Shown in pieces: positions 9,134-17,264 of a DNA stretch of 64,000 nt. Both the position numbers and the translations under genes were made by a program. Location of the stretch: positions 12,568 to 76,567 of the forward strand of contig JBIQKC010000011.1 in assembly GCA_044506885.1 (NCBI GenBank), read 5' to 3'. The notes under the pieces were generated by a model. That model searched no databases and was not told where the DNA came from. It worked only from the letters and a program-made list of their open reading frames with translations. Positions within the stretch are counted from its first letter, which is position 1. Every line of letters begins with the position of its first letter. The DNA is from Croceibacterium_A sp044506885 (GTDB lineage: Bacteria; Pseudomonadota; Alphaproteobacteria; Sphingomonadales; Sphingomonadaceae).

Positions 9134-9164
9134 AAGAGGCGGGCTTCGGCCCGCCTCTTTTTTT
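9134..9164 (+). terminator. Rho-independent terminator of the TonB receptor gene
   Basis: A perfect 9-bp stem GAGGCGGGC / GCCCGCCTC closes on a TTCG tetraloop, is extended by two A-T pairs, and is followed by a run of seven T. It lies 25 bp after the stop codon. It may also act on the convergent sulfotransferase gene, since A residues flank the other side. Confidence 0.93.
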
Positions 9165-9196
9165 GCCCGTACCAAACGCGATGTCGGGGTCTTCGC

Positions 9197-10663
9197 TCAG
9201 GCCGTTCCGTAGGCCTCACGGAATGGCGCCAGATGGGTGGCGTAGGCTTGCGCCTGGCCGATGCGTGCGGTCGAGATCGGGGAGCGGACCTGCTGCACGC
9301 TGGCGGTGCGCACATTGCGCCGGGTGGCGTGGAATTCGCGCACTTGCGGTTCGTCCGGCAACCCCGCGTGCGCCAGAATGCGCGGAATCCATTCGTCCGG
9401 CGCGCGCGCCAGACCCTCGTAGGGGACAGCCAGGATGCGTTCCGGGAACTCCTGCGCCCAGTGCTCGAACAGCCTGTCTTCGATGGCGAAGTAGCGTCCG
9501 ATGTCCTCCAGTGACCAGCTCCACGGCAGCGGCGAACTGAAGAAGGTGCGGAAGCAGGACAGCGCCACGTCCTCCGGGTTGCGGCGCATCCAGATCACCC
9601 GCGCGCCGGGCAGCATGTGCAGCAACAGCCCCATGAAGTGGGACTGGTTCAGCGTCTTGTCGACGACCCGCTCGTTCGTGCGGAAACGCATCTCGAGCAT
9701 GTGGAAATAATCCTCCGCCAGCGCCCCCCAGGGATCGGCGTGGCCGGACATGCGCTGCTCGTAGCGAAGCGCGCCGGCAAGCGAGCGGTCGCCCGTGGGG
9801 ATGAGCGCCGGGCGCAGCAGGTTGATCTCGCCGCCCTCCGCGATCTGCGAATGGCTGACGAGGATCTGTTCGACGAGGGTCGTGCCCGATCGCGGCAGAC
9901 CGTTGATGAACAGCGCTGGACGGACGTCGGCGGATGGCCGCAGCCGGGCGACGTTCTCGGCCGTGAAATCGCCGATCAGCTCGTCGGCATGACGCTCCAG
10001 GCTGTCGGGATCCCACTTTTCTTCCCGCCGCCTCAGGGCCGCGCCTTGCGAATAGAGCGCGAACGCGCGGTCGTAGTCGCCGCAATCGTGCCACGCCTTG
10101 GCGAGGCCATAGAGAAAGCGCGCCACGCTCGCCGGCTCCGCTCCGCTGCTCTCGATCGCGGACCGCAAGCGCTCCATTTCCGCGAGGTCGGGATCGCCCG
10201 GCGCGAAAGTCCGGATCATCGCCAGCGCGAACCACGTCTGCGGGACCAGCGGCGATTGGGCGAGCGCGTCGCGGTAGAGGCCCTCGGCGCTCGCGAAGTC
10301 GCCTTCCTGCCCGGCCAGCGTGCCGAGGAAGTGCAGCACGCCGGGATGGCGCCGCAGCGTCGCCGGCAGCTTGCGCGTCTCGCGCCGGGCCTCCCCGGTG
10401 CGGTCGTATCCCGCCAGTTCGCCCCAGTAGTGCATGAGCCGGTCGAGCGTCTGCGGCGCGGTTTCGGCATATCGGCGCGCGGCCTCGATGGCGATGTCGA
10501 TCTCGCCGATCTGTCCGGCGAGCCTGGCCACGCTCTTCCACCGGTCTCCCGAAGGCGGGCCCAGCCGGAGTTCCTCTTCCAGCAGCCGGACCGCGCGCTT
10601 CCGGTCCAGCTCTTTCAGCGCGGCGACGGCATCGAGAATGCGCGATTGCGGCGGGGATTGCAT
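9197..10663 (-). CDS. TPR repeat-containing sulfotransferase family protein
   Basis: A 488-residue cytoplasmic protein. The start at 10663 has GGTGGA just upstream. The N-terminal ~230 residues are TPR-like helices (for example YWGELAGYDRTGEARRETRK and LYRDALAQSPLVPQTWFALA). Residues ~252-265 carry the PAPS-binding loop NGLPRSGTTLVEQIL of sulfotransferase_3-type enzymes, followed by the 3'-phosphate motif region VIWMRRNPEDVALSCFRTF. Such TPR-sulfotransferases occur often in sphingomonads next to Oar-like TonB receptors. The acceptor is not known. It is probably co-transcribed with the small gene at 10725-11075, 61 bp upstream. Confidence 0.87.
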   Translation of the reverse strand: MQSPPQSRILDAVAALKELDRKRAVRLLEEELRLGPPSGDRWKSVARLAGQIGEIDIAIEAARRYAETAPQTLDRLMHYWGELAGYDRTGEARRETRKLPATLRRHPGVLHFLGTLAGQEGDFASAEGLYRDALAQSPLVPQTWFALAMIRTFAPGDPDLAEMERLRSAIESSGAEPASVARFLYGLAKAWHDCGDYDRAFALYSQGAALRRREEKWDPDSLERHADELIGDFTAENVARLRPSADVRPALFINGLPRSGTTLVEQILVSHSQIAEGGEINLLRPALIPTGDRSLAGALRYEQRMSGHADPWGALAEDYFHMLEMRFRTNERVVDKTLNQSHFMGLLLHMLPGARVIWMRRNPEDVALSCFRTFFSSPLPWSWSLEDIGRYFAIEDRLFEHWAQEFPERILAVPYEGLARAPDEWIPRILAHAGLPDEPQVREFHATRRNVRTASVQQVRSPISTARIGQAQAYATHLAPFREAYGTA

Positions 10664-10724
10664 TCCACCGATTCTAGGCATCCGTGCGGCGAAGTCCACG
10701 CCGCGTGGGCGCGGGTCTCGGTGG

Positions 10725-11075
10725 TCAGGCGGCGGGCGGCAGCAGCGCCAGGATCGCCTCGCGCGCCGCGCGATATTCGCACCACAGCGCCCGGGCGGCG
10801 GGACGAGGGTCCGCGCCGCGCGCGTTGATCGCGAGCAGCGCGGCGATGCCCGGCTCCATGATCGCGGCGAGATCGGTCACGCCGTTGCCGGCCAGTTCGC
10901 GCCGCCAGCCGCGCGCGTCGCGCAGCAGCGCAGGCAGATCGTCGCCCGCGATTTCCGTCCGTTCCGCCTCGAGCCCCGCCAACGCGGCCACGACGCCCGC
11001 CGCCTCGGCCAGCGCGGTCCACTGCGTGGCGGCGTGAGCCGGGTCGGCGGCGAAGGATGGCGGGATCGCGTTCAC
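10725..11075 (-). CDS. Hypothetical protein
   Basis: A 116-residue alanine- and leucine-rich helical protein without signal peptide or membrane segment. I do not recognise the family. Codon use is like its neighbours. It lies between the secreted protein at 11132-11938 and the sulfotransferase on the same strand, with gaps of 56 and 61 bp, which suggests one transcript. It could be a small helical partner of the sulfotransferase, but nothing in the sequence proves it. Confidence 0.6.
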   Translation of the reverse strand: MNAIPPSFAADPAHAATQWTALAEAAGVVAALAGLEAERTEIAGDDLPALLRDARGWRRELAGNGVTDLAAIMEPGIAALLAINARGADPRPAARALWCEYRAAREAILALLPPAA

Positions 11076-11131
11076 GCCGCGCAGGCTATCGCCCGGCTGC
11101 TTGCCAATTGGTTAGCGCGCTTGCGCCGCGC

Positions 11132-11938
11132 TTACTCTTCCGGCGGCGGCCCGAACGGATCGTCGGGATCGAATTCGAGATCGAGGTCGATATTGGCGCC
11201 GCCCTCGTCGGCGGTCAGGCGGTTGTTTTCCTCGCACACGTATTCGCGGATGTCCCAGTCGGGCTGCTTGCGGAAAGCGAGCTGCTGCACGAACGGCTCG
11301 GTCAGCACTTCGGGGTCGGTAATCGTGGTCTCGACGCGCAGCACGTCGGGCGCCTGGAGCCAGATTCGCTCGTCGATTTTCATCTTTTCGCTGTGCGGAA
11401 TACCGGGGGCGATATCGATCAGAGGGCTGAAACCGACCGTTTCCACCAGCAGCGTGTCGCCGTCCCAGCGCCCGACCGACGTGCCGTTGAACAGCTGGTC
11501 GGGATCTTCCGGCAGCGCGCGCCCGTCGGTATAGATGCGCCGGGCCTGGGAATAGGTTTCGGCGAAGATCGTCACTCTGGCGGGCGTGAACAGGAATTCT
11601 ATCGGATAGGGCTGGCGCATGATTGCCGGCATCCCAGGGGGCATGCAGTTGATCTGCGCGGTCTGCGCGACGCCTTCCGCCGCCTGCTTCGCGCGAAAGG
11701 CGTCGAGCCGCGCCTGCGCGTCGGGCGTGAGCTTGGGGTCGGCGGCGGTGCGTCCGCCCTCGGCGGCGAACAGCAGCGACCAGTCCGGATTCCACACGCC
11801 GCTGAAGTCGGGGAGCTGTTCGAGCTCGGCGTAGCCGTCGCCGCGAGGGGCAGGCGCTTCCTGTGCGCTGCCCGCCACGGCCATCCCGAGTGCGGCGCAA
11901 CCCAGCATGGCGCGCGCGAACGGTGCCCAACGGTTCAT
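11132..11938 (-). CDS. Secreted protein of unknown function (WDGDTL family)
   Basis: A 268-residue exported protein. The start at 11938 opens a signal peptide ending AVAGSAQE. It has the repeated beta-type signatures LPDFSGVWNPDWS near the N-terminus and VGRWDGDTLLVETVGFSP in the middle, then LRVETTITDPEVLTEPF, and an acidic C-terminus. The protein at 52317-53414 has the same ordered motifs (LRGTWPIND, RGRWDGNTLVIETTNL, YELTYSDPEVF), so the two are divergent paralogues. The family is frequent in sphingomonad catabolic regions but has no established activity that I know of. It is transcribed divergently from the DUF6152-like gene. Confidence 0.75.
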   Translation of the reverse strand: MNRWAPFARAMLGCAALGMAVAGSAQEAPAPRGDGYAELEQLPDFSGVWNPDWSLLFAAEGGRTAADPKLTPDAQARLDAFRAKQAAEGVAQTAQINCMPPGMPAIMRQPYPIEFLFTPARVTIFAETYSQARRIYTDGRALPEDPDQLFNGTSVGRWDGDTLLVETVGFSPLIDIAPGIPHSEKMKIDERIWLQAPDVLRVETTITDPEVLTEPFVQQLAFRKQPDWDIREYVCEENNRLTADEGGANIDLDLEFDPDDPFGPPPEE

Positions 11939-11997
11939 CTGCTTCTCCAGAAATCCTCTCTCGTCGCACGAAGTTTGCGGTCCACGCGTCTCCCAAG

Positions 11998-12013
11998 TCA
12001 AGCCGTGGCTTGA
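11998..12013. promoter_or_regulatory. Palindrome in the divergent promoter region
   Basis: A perfect inverted repeat TCAAGCC / GGCTTGA with a 2-bp spacer sits between the starts of the two divergent secreted-protein genes (11938 and 12092). Size and place fit an operator for a dimeric regulator, but no regulator gene is adjacent and the binding protein is unknown. Confidence 0.4.
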
Positions 12014-12091
12014 TTGCGCCGGCGTTTTACTGGCACAGTAGCGGCGTCGGCTCGTCGCATGCCAATTCGGCGAGCCATGGGAGAGAGGACC

Positions 12092-12484
12092 ATGTTGACC
12101 AGATCGACCCCCCGCCTGGCCATCGCAGCCGTAGCCGCCGTTGCCGGCGTCGCGGCGTTCGCCGTACCGAGCTTTGCTCACCATTCGACCGCGATGTTCG
12201 AATGGGGGACCGTTACCGAAATGAAGGGCGCCACTGTCGAGCGCTGGGTGTGGACCAATCCCCACACCTTCATCTACGTCAGGGATGCGAACGGCAATCG
12301 CTGGGCGTTCGAGGGGATGAGCCCCAACCACCTGTCGCGCGCCGGCTGGTCGAAGCGCTCGCTCCTGGCGGGCGAGAAAGTCGACCTTACGTACTACAAG
12401 CTGCGCGACGGCCGCCGCGGCGGCTTCAACGTCACGGTGACCAAGCCCGACGGCGCCAAGCTCAACCAGCTTCCGTCGCGCTGA
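12092..12484 (+). CDS. DUF6152-like secreted protein
   Basis: A 130-residue exported protein. ATG 12092 follows GAGAGAGGACC and opens a signal peptide ending PSFAHHS. The mature part starts with the characteristic HHSTAMF, then VERWVWTNPHTFIYV and a C-terminal FNVTVTKPDG. This matches my memory of DUF6152, a small beta-sheet protein often found beside the WDGDTL-type secreted proteins. The clustered histidines could bind a metal, which is inference. It lies head-to-head with one such gene over 153 bp. The tRNA-Arg gene follows 82 bp downstream. Confidence 0.75.
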   Translation: MLTRSTPRLAIAAVAAVAGVAAFAVPSFAHHSTAMFEWGTVTEMKGATVERWVWTNPHTFIYVRDANGNRWAFEGMSPNHLSRAGWSKRSLLAGEKVDLTYYKLRDGRRGGFNVTVTKPDGAKLNQLPSR

Positions 12485-12566
12485 CAGGGGCGCAGGCCCA
12501 GGGGCCGCGCCTCTTCTGCATTACCGCTTGGCGCGCGCGGCGCAGGTTGCTAACCCGCGCGCCGCC

Positions 12567-12643
<77 letters not shown>

Positions 12644-12900
12644 GTTTTAATGAAATCAATAAGTTAAGAGCGGCCATGGCTGCCGGGCATCATATCCTCT
12701 CGGGTCACGGAAGCACGGCGCCCCATTGCGCCATCAGGCGGAAGATGTAGCAGCGGAACGGGCGGCCGGGTTTGCGGGAGCGGGGCATGGGCGTCCAAGA
12801 ACTCCTGGGGTTCATTTGGTTTGACAGCGCCCCCTCTGACCATCGACAGTCGCCGGCGGGCGAGTTGAGCATGGCCTCCCTCCTCGACTGATGATGAGGG

Positions 12901-14154
12901 CTATTCCGGCCGGGCCAGCGCGATGGCGCGCATTGCGAGCGCCCTGAAAGCCTCCAGATCGACGGCCGCATCGGAGTTGTTCCAGCTCAGCGTCACCACA
13001 CGCCATTCGCGGGCGTGGTCCTGCAACAGCCAGCTTAGGTTGAGCACGCCCGGCTCCGATCCGCCCTTGTAACCGATATACTGCCAGTCCCCGCTCAGGT
13101 TGTCTGGGACAGCGGTGTTGACCGCCATGATCTCGCGCGCCGTGGGATCGTCGAGTTCGCGGATGCGGCGCATGAGATTGGCCATGTCCTCGCCCGACGC
13201 CGGCCATTCGATATCGATGGCTTTGGGGCTGCCCGTGAACGTCATCATGAATTCGAACATGTCGATTTCACTGTCGGCGGTGGCTTCCAGCAGGGCTAGG
13301 CGTCCGGCGGCGTCGGCAGCCCGATAGGCTTCGACATCGCCGCCGGTCTTCAGAACACCCATTTCGCGCGCCGACATGAAGGGAACCATGAGGGCAGGTT
13401 CGGAATGCCCCGACGCGGCGACCTCCGCCTCCACGGCGTCGCGCCCGACGACCGAAAGCAGATTGTCGGTGGCGGTGTTGTCGCTGACCGAGATCATCAG
13501 CGTGGCGAGGGTGTGCAGCGTGACCGGCGCGCCTTCTGGCCAATCCCTCGAAGCGCCGGACGGATGGCTCATGGTGGCGATCGGGACGACATCGCTCCAG
13601 CTCCGCTCTCCTGTAGCAACTTGGCGGGCGAGGGTGGAAAGGATGTAGAGCTTGAAGGCCGATCCGATGCCAAGATGCCGGTCGGCGTTGTGTGACAGCA
13701 ACGGCTCGCCCCCGTCTAGCGGGGTGACGAGGATCGACGCTTCGCCCGGCAGGGCCTGGATATCGGCCCGCAGCTTCTCGGGGCTGTCCTCGGCCGGTCC
13801 GACGTGGTTCACGAGAATGCCGGCGACGCGATAGGGAGGGGCGCCGGCAAGGTTGAACACGCTCCAGGCGATTCCCCGTTCGAACCGGATGGCGATATTC
13901 GCGGCGGTCGGCGACGTCGGTTCGACCGAATCAAGCCCGATCAGCGGGCCGTACTGGGCCTCGGCCGGGGCGAAGATCGCCGAAAACCGCTCTTCCGAAA
14001 CCTGCGAGGTGAAGGCTTCGTCGAACACCTCCGTGTAGACCGCCTCTCCCTGCAACACCTCGACGATCTCCCTGGCGCGCTGCTCGACATCCTGGGCGGC
14101 GGCGGCAAGGGGCGTGGCGAGAAAAACGAGTGCGGCAATGGCGCGACGGAACAT
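12901..14154 (-). CDS. Secreted class A beta-lactamase-like serine hydrolase
   Basis: A 417-residue exported protein. The start at 14154 has GGAGG upstream and a signal peptide ending PLAAAAQ. Residues ~22-118 form an N-terminal alpha/beta domain resembling DUF3887-type domains. The C-terminal domain has the penicillin-interacting motifs S165-A-F-K168, S224-D-N226 and K363-G-G in place of the usual KTG. This is the Beta-lactamase2 (PF13354) fold. It may be a true beta-lactamase or a DD-peptidase/esterase-like relative. It is the last gene of the blaI-blaR1 operon, 47 bp after the class C-like gene, so its expression should follow BlaI. Confidence 0.85.
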   Translation of the reverse strand: MFRRAIAALVFLATPLAAAAQDVEQRAREIVEVLQGEAVYTEVFDEAFTSQVSEERFSAIFAPAEAQYGPLIGLDSVEPTSPTAANIAIRFERGIAWSVFNLAGAPPYRVAGILVNHVGPAEDSPEKLRADIQALPGEASILVTPLDGGEPLLSHNADRHLGIGSAFKLYILSTLARQVATGERSWSDVVPIATMSHPSGASRDWPEGAPVTLHTLATLMISVSDNTATDNLLSVVGRDAVEAEVAASGHSEPALMVPFMSAREMGVLKTGGDVEAYRAADAAGRLALLEATADSEIDMFEFMMTFTGSPKAIDIEWPASGEDMANLMRRIRELDDPTAREIMAVNTAVPDNLSGDWQYIGYKGGSEPGVLNLSWLLQDHAREWRVVTLSWNNSDAAVDLEAFRALAMRAIALARPE

Positions 14155-14201
14155 CAAATCCTCCACGAATGTCCGGAATTTCCGCGCGTCGCGTGGCCTC
14201 C

Positions 14202-15659
14202 CTATTTCGGCCAAGGTGGCGCGGGGCGGTAGTTCATCGTTGCGATCGTGCCGTCCGGAGCGAGCCGGATGGTGTAGACCGCGGCTCCGTTGGCGAACTC
14301 GGCGCGATAGGAGTCGAAATCCAGCAGCGTGACTTCCGTGAAGGTCAGCGAGCGTAGCGGCCCGAGGTCCTGGTAGATCTGCTGGAGCTGCGGGAGCATG
14401 GCGCGCGTCGCATCGGCGCCCAGCGCCGACATCGTCGAGTAATCGGGCGTTCCGGCCGCGATGTCCGAAATGAACTTGCGCAAGGCGGCCTCGGAGCCCG
14501 GCTGCGGCGTGGTGCGCGGCACGGGCGGCTCTTCAGATGTCAGCGCGGCGATGATCCGCCGTTCGACGACGCCACCCGACAACGCCTCGCTGTTCGAGAT
14601 CACCGCGACGCGCAAGCCGCTGTCGGGTAGCCAGCTCAGGACGCCGCCGAAGCCGTTTATGCCGCCGCCGTGCGTGATCACGCGCTGACCGTCTCGACGA
14701 TCGACCATCAGCCCGAACCCGTAGAGCGCAGTGCTCTGCTCCATCTGCACCGGCGAGGCGATCATCTGCTCGAACGAGGCGGGGCGGATCACACGCCCGT
14801 TAGTCAGGGCGATTTGCCAGCGCACCAGGTCGCCAGCGCTCGAGACCAGCGCTCCGCCCGCGCCGGGCGTATTCATGCTGATCGCCGGGTCGTTGGAATG
14901 CGAGCCCGTATTCGGGTCGAAGGAATAGCCCTGCGCCCGGTGGGGAATGATCGCGCTTTCCGAGCCGTAACGCGTGTGGGTCAGGCCGAGCGGCGTGAAG
15001 AACTCGTCCTGCATGAACGCGGCGTAGGGCCGGCCGCTCGCCTTGGCGATGATCATCCCCAGCAGGTAGTAGTTGGTGTTCGAATAGCGCCAGCCCGCCC
15101 CCGGCTCGAAGTCGAACGGCTTGCCGGACACCAGTTGCAGAAGCTCGGTGTCGCTCACGTCGATCAGCGACAATCTCCCGAAGAAGCCGGGCTGCATCGT
15201 ATATTCAGGGATTCCCGAAGTGTGGTTGAGCATCTGGCGGATCGTCACCACGCGGCGGCCGGTGTCGAACTCGGGCACGTATCGGCTCAGCGGATCGTCG
15301 AGGCCAAGCTCGCCCTGCTCGGCAAGCTTGAGGATCGCCGCAGCGGTGAACTGCTTGGTCATCGAACCGATGCGGAAGATCGTGCTCGCATCGACCGGCG
15401 CGTTCCACTCGAGGTCGGCGATGCCGTAGCCGCGATCCACGATCAGGCGGTCGCCGCGCGCCACCGCGACCGACAGCCCGACGAACTCAGGGTGGGTCGC
15501 GATTTCGTCGATCACCGCGCCGACGCGGCGCTCTACCTCGATGTCGCCGAGCTTCGCGAAGGCTTGCGCCTCAGGCCCGGCGCCTTCCTGCGCTTGCGTT
15601 TGCGTGGCGGCGACGACCAAGGCCGGCGCCAGCATCGCAAGGAATGCCCGACTGATCAT
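14202..15659 (-). CDS. Secreted class C beta-lactamase-like serine hydrolase
   Basis: A 485-residue exported enzyme of the AmpC/DD-peptidase/esterase superfamily (PF00144). Its signal peptide ends TQTQAQE. The motifs are S99-M-T-K102, Y192-S-N194 and H330-G-G332, so the catalytic set is complete. An additional ~130-residue C-terminal region forms a separate domain. The gene overlaps the stop of the M56 gene (TAATG), which couples their translation. Regulation by BlaI suggests a beta-lactam or peptidoglycan substrate, but many PF00144 members are esterases and the substrate cannot be fixed from sequence. Confidence 0.87.
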   Translation of the reverse strand: MISRAFLAMLAPALVVAATQTQAQEGAGPEAQAFAKLGDIEVERRVGAVIDEIATHPEFVGLSVAVARGDRLIVDRGYGIADLEWNAPVDASTIFRIGSMTKQFTAAAILKLAEQGELGLDDPLSRYVPEFDTGRRVVTIRQMLNHTSGIPEYTMQPGFFGRLSLIDVSDTELLQLVSGKPFDFEPGAGWRYSNTNYYLLGMIIAKASGRPYAAFMQDEFFTPLGLTHTRYGSESAIIPHRAQGYSFDPNTGSHSNDPAISMNTPGAGGALVSSAGDLVRWQIALTNGRVIRPASFEQMIASPVQMEQSTALYGFGLMVDRRDGQRVITHGGGINGFGGVLSWLPDSGLRVAVISNSEALSGGVVERRIIAALTSEEPPVPRTTPQPGSEAALRKFISDIAAGTPDYSTMSALGADATRAMLPQLQQIYQDLGPLRSLTFTEVTLLDFDSYRAEFANGAAVYTIRLAPDGTIATMNYRPAPPWPK

Positions 15660-16831
15660 TACTCTCTCCCGTCTTGCAACGGCCTATCCGCTGTCGCCGA
15701 TCCGGCCGGGATCCGGCGCTGCTCTGCCGAGGCCCCGGATTGCGCCTCGGCATCGTCGGCCGGAGCCGCGACTGCGCTCGGTCCGCGCTCCGGGACGCGA
15801 AGCTCAAACGTCACCGCTTCCTGCGCAGAGACCGAGGCTGCGAGCGCCGTATCGGTGAACTGCAAGGTCATCAGCGGCGTCGTCAGGGCGGCCGCGCCGA
15901 CGGCCATGGCTGCGGTCCAGCGGGCGCCGCCGGCCGACCGGTTCAAGCCGCGGTCGAGCACCCTCCGGACACGCTGGGCGAGCGAGCTTCGCGCTGGCGC
16001 GACGCCATGGGTTCCGGGCAGCAGGCCGTTGCTTTGCAGACGGGCGGCGCTGACCAGCAAGCGCGCATATGCCGTGTCCTCGACGTCCGCGGCAAGCACT
16101 GCGTCGTCGGCCGCTTCCTCGCGCAGTTGGTGCGCCTCTCGCGCCAACTGCCAGGCAAAAGGATTGAACCAGAACAACGCCACGCTCACGCGGGCCAGCA
16201 CCAGCTTGGCCCAGTCCGCCCGCGCGACGTGCGCCAGTTCGTGCGCAATGATGGCGTCCGCGTCTGGGCGCGCCGCGACGGCATCCGTGTTGAGCAGGAT
16301 CTTGGGTTGCAGCACTCCCCAGCTTACCGGAGAGGCGATCTCGCGGCTGGCCAGCAATGCAGTGCTCTTTGTCAATCCGATCCGCCGCCGGGCCCGGGTC
16401 AGCGCCTGGAGCCAGTGATCGTCGGTTACGGCGCGAGCTCGCGCCGTCAGCAGCACCAGCCGCAGCAACGCCAGCAGCGTGCGGGCGATGAGGAACAGCG
16501 CGAGCGCGGCATAGGCCAGGACCAGCCAGTCCACCACCCCCACCTGCGCCCAGCCAGGCTCCGCAACAGGGGCGCGGGATGCCGGCGCGAAAGGCGCGAT
16601 CCACGCGGCGCCGGAGTTTGCCGTCGCGGCCTCGGCCAGGAGGGAAGCGTAGGAGGTCGTCACCTCCATCGGCGGAAACAGCACCGATCCGAGCGGCAGC
16701 GCAGCAAGCGCCGCCAAGCCGAGATGCGCGATCCAGCTCCGATCCGAAGCCGAGCGGCCGCGCATGAGCCGCAGCGCCAGCAGGGTTCCGCCGGCAATCA
16801 CGACCGACTTCGCGGCCAAGAGAACGATCAT
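15659..16831 (-). CDS. M56 family metallopeptidase, BlaR1-like signal transducer without a penicillin-binding domain
   Basis: A 390-residue membrane protease. There are four hydrophobic segments (about 5-22, 35-55, 100-130 and 210-228). The zinc site is HELAH at 197-201 with a downstream REEAADD helix as third ligand. In staphylococcal BlaR1, a C-terminal extracellular penicillin-binding domain of about 250 residues senses the antibiotic. Here only ~70 low-complexity residues follow the last membrane segment (around 310-325), so that sensor is absent. The gene overlaps blaI by ATGA and the class C-like gene by TAATG. It probably cleaves BlaI or triggers its cleavage; what it senses is open. 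Confidence 0.86.
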   Translation of the reverse strand: MIVLLAAKSVVIAGGTLLALRLMRGRSASDRSWIAHLGLAALAALPLGSVLFPPMEVTTSYASLLAEAATANSGAAWIAPFAPASRAPVAEPGWAQVGVVDWLVLAYAALALFLIARTLLALLRLVLLTARARAVTDDHWLQALTRARRRIGLTKSTALLASREIASPVSWGVLQPKILLNTDAVAARPDADAIIAHELAHVARADWAKLVLARVSVALFWFNPFAWQLAREAHQLREEAADDAVLAADVEDTAYARLLVSAARLQSNGLLPGTHGVAPARSSLAQRVRRVLDRGLNRSAGGARWTAAMAVGAAALTTPLMTLQFTDTALAASVSAQEAVTFELRVPERGPSAVAAPADDAEAQSGASAEQRRIPAGSATADRPLQDGRE

Positions 16832-17217
16832 CGCCTGGCCCCCTTCCGTCCGGCGGCGCGGGCCTGGGCGATCAATGCTTCAAGCTCGTCGAGCTCGGCC
16901 TCGTCGAGCCGTTCGGACATGCCGAGCAGCGCTGTCGCGGCGCCCGCGGGGGAGCCGCGGAAGAAAACCCGCACCAGATCCTTGAGCGCGGTCTTGCGCG
17001 CCTGGCTGTCGGGCACGGCAGGTCGGTAGAGATGGCCTTTCGCGCTGTCGGTGCGGCGAACGAAGCCCTTGCGCTCCAGCCGGCTGAGCATCGTCCGCAC
17101 GGCCGAGCCGCTGGGCTGCCCGGGTAGCGCTTCGGAGATCTCCGCCACGGTCAGGTCGCCCCGCTCGTAGAGCAGGTCGACGATCTCGCGTTCGCGCGGC
17201 GGCAACTTCTTCAACAT
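16828..17217 (-). CDS. blaI: BlaI/MecI/CopY family transcriptional repressor
   Basis: A 129-residue winged-helix repressor. Residues ~1-75 are the BlaI DNA-binding domain (PREREIVDLLYERGDLTVAEI, then AVRTMLSRLERKGFVRR). The helical C-terminal part is for dimerisation and holds the region cleaved in BlaR1-type systems. It is the first gene of the operon blaI, blaR1-like, class C-like, class A-like. A perfect palindrome of BlaI-operator type lies 17 bp upstream of the start, which fits autoregulation. CopY-type metal regulation is unlikely because no Cys motif is present. Confidence 0.92.
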   Translation of the reverse strand: MLKKLPPREREIVDLLYERGDLTVAEISEALPGQPSGSAVRTMLSRLERKGFVRRTDSAKGHLYRPAVPDSQARKTALKDLVRVFFRGSPAGAATALLGMSERLDEAELDELEALIAQARAAGRKGARR

Positions 17218-17234
17218 CCGCCCCTGCCTTCTCT

Positions 17235-17264
17235 GCTACATTTGTAGCGTGCCACAAATGTAGC
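17235..17264. promoter_or_regulatory. BlaI operator (perfect inverted repeat)
   Basis: Perfect 11-bp arms GCTACATTTGT (17235-17245) and ACAAATGTAGC (17254-17264) are separated by 8 bp. They contain the TACA/TGTA core of BlaI/MecI sites, and the block lies directly upstream of blaI. No gene is read in the other direction, so it should serve the blaI operon only. Confidence 0.85.

Noticed and set aside
12705..12971. A - strand frame after the tRNA, and a 34-codon + strand frame at 12787-12891, considered as integrase remnant or small gene
   Set aside because: Neither shows recombinase motifs or a recognisable family. The + frame has a GGAG-like site but no supporting composition. Too weak to call.
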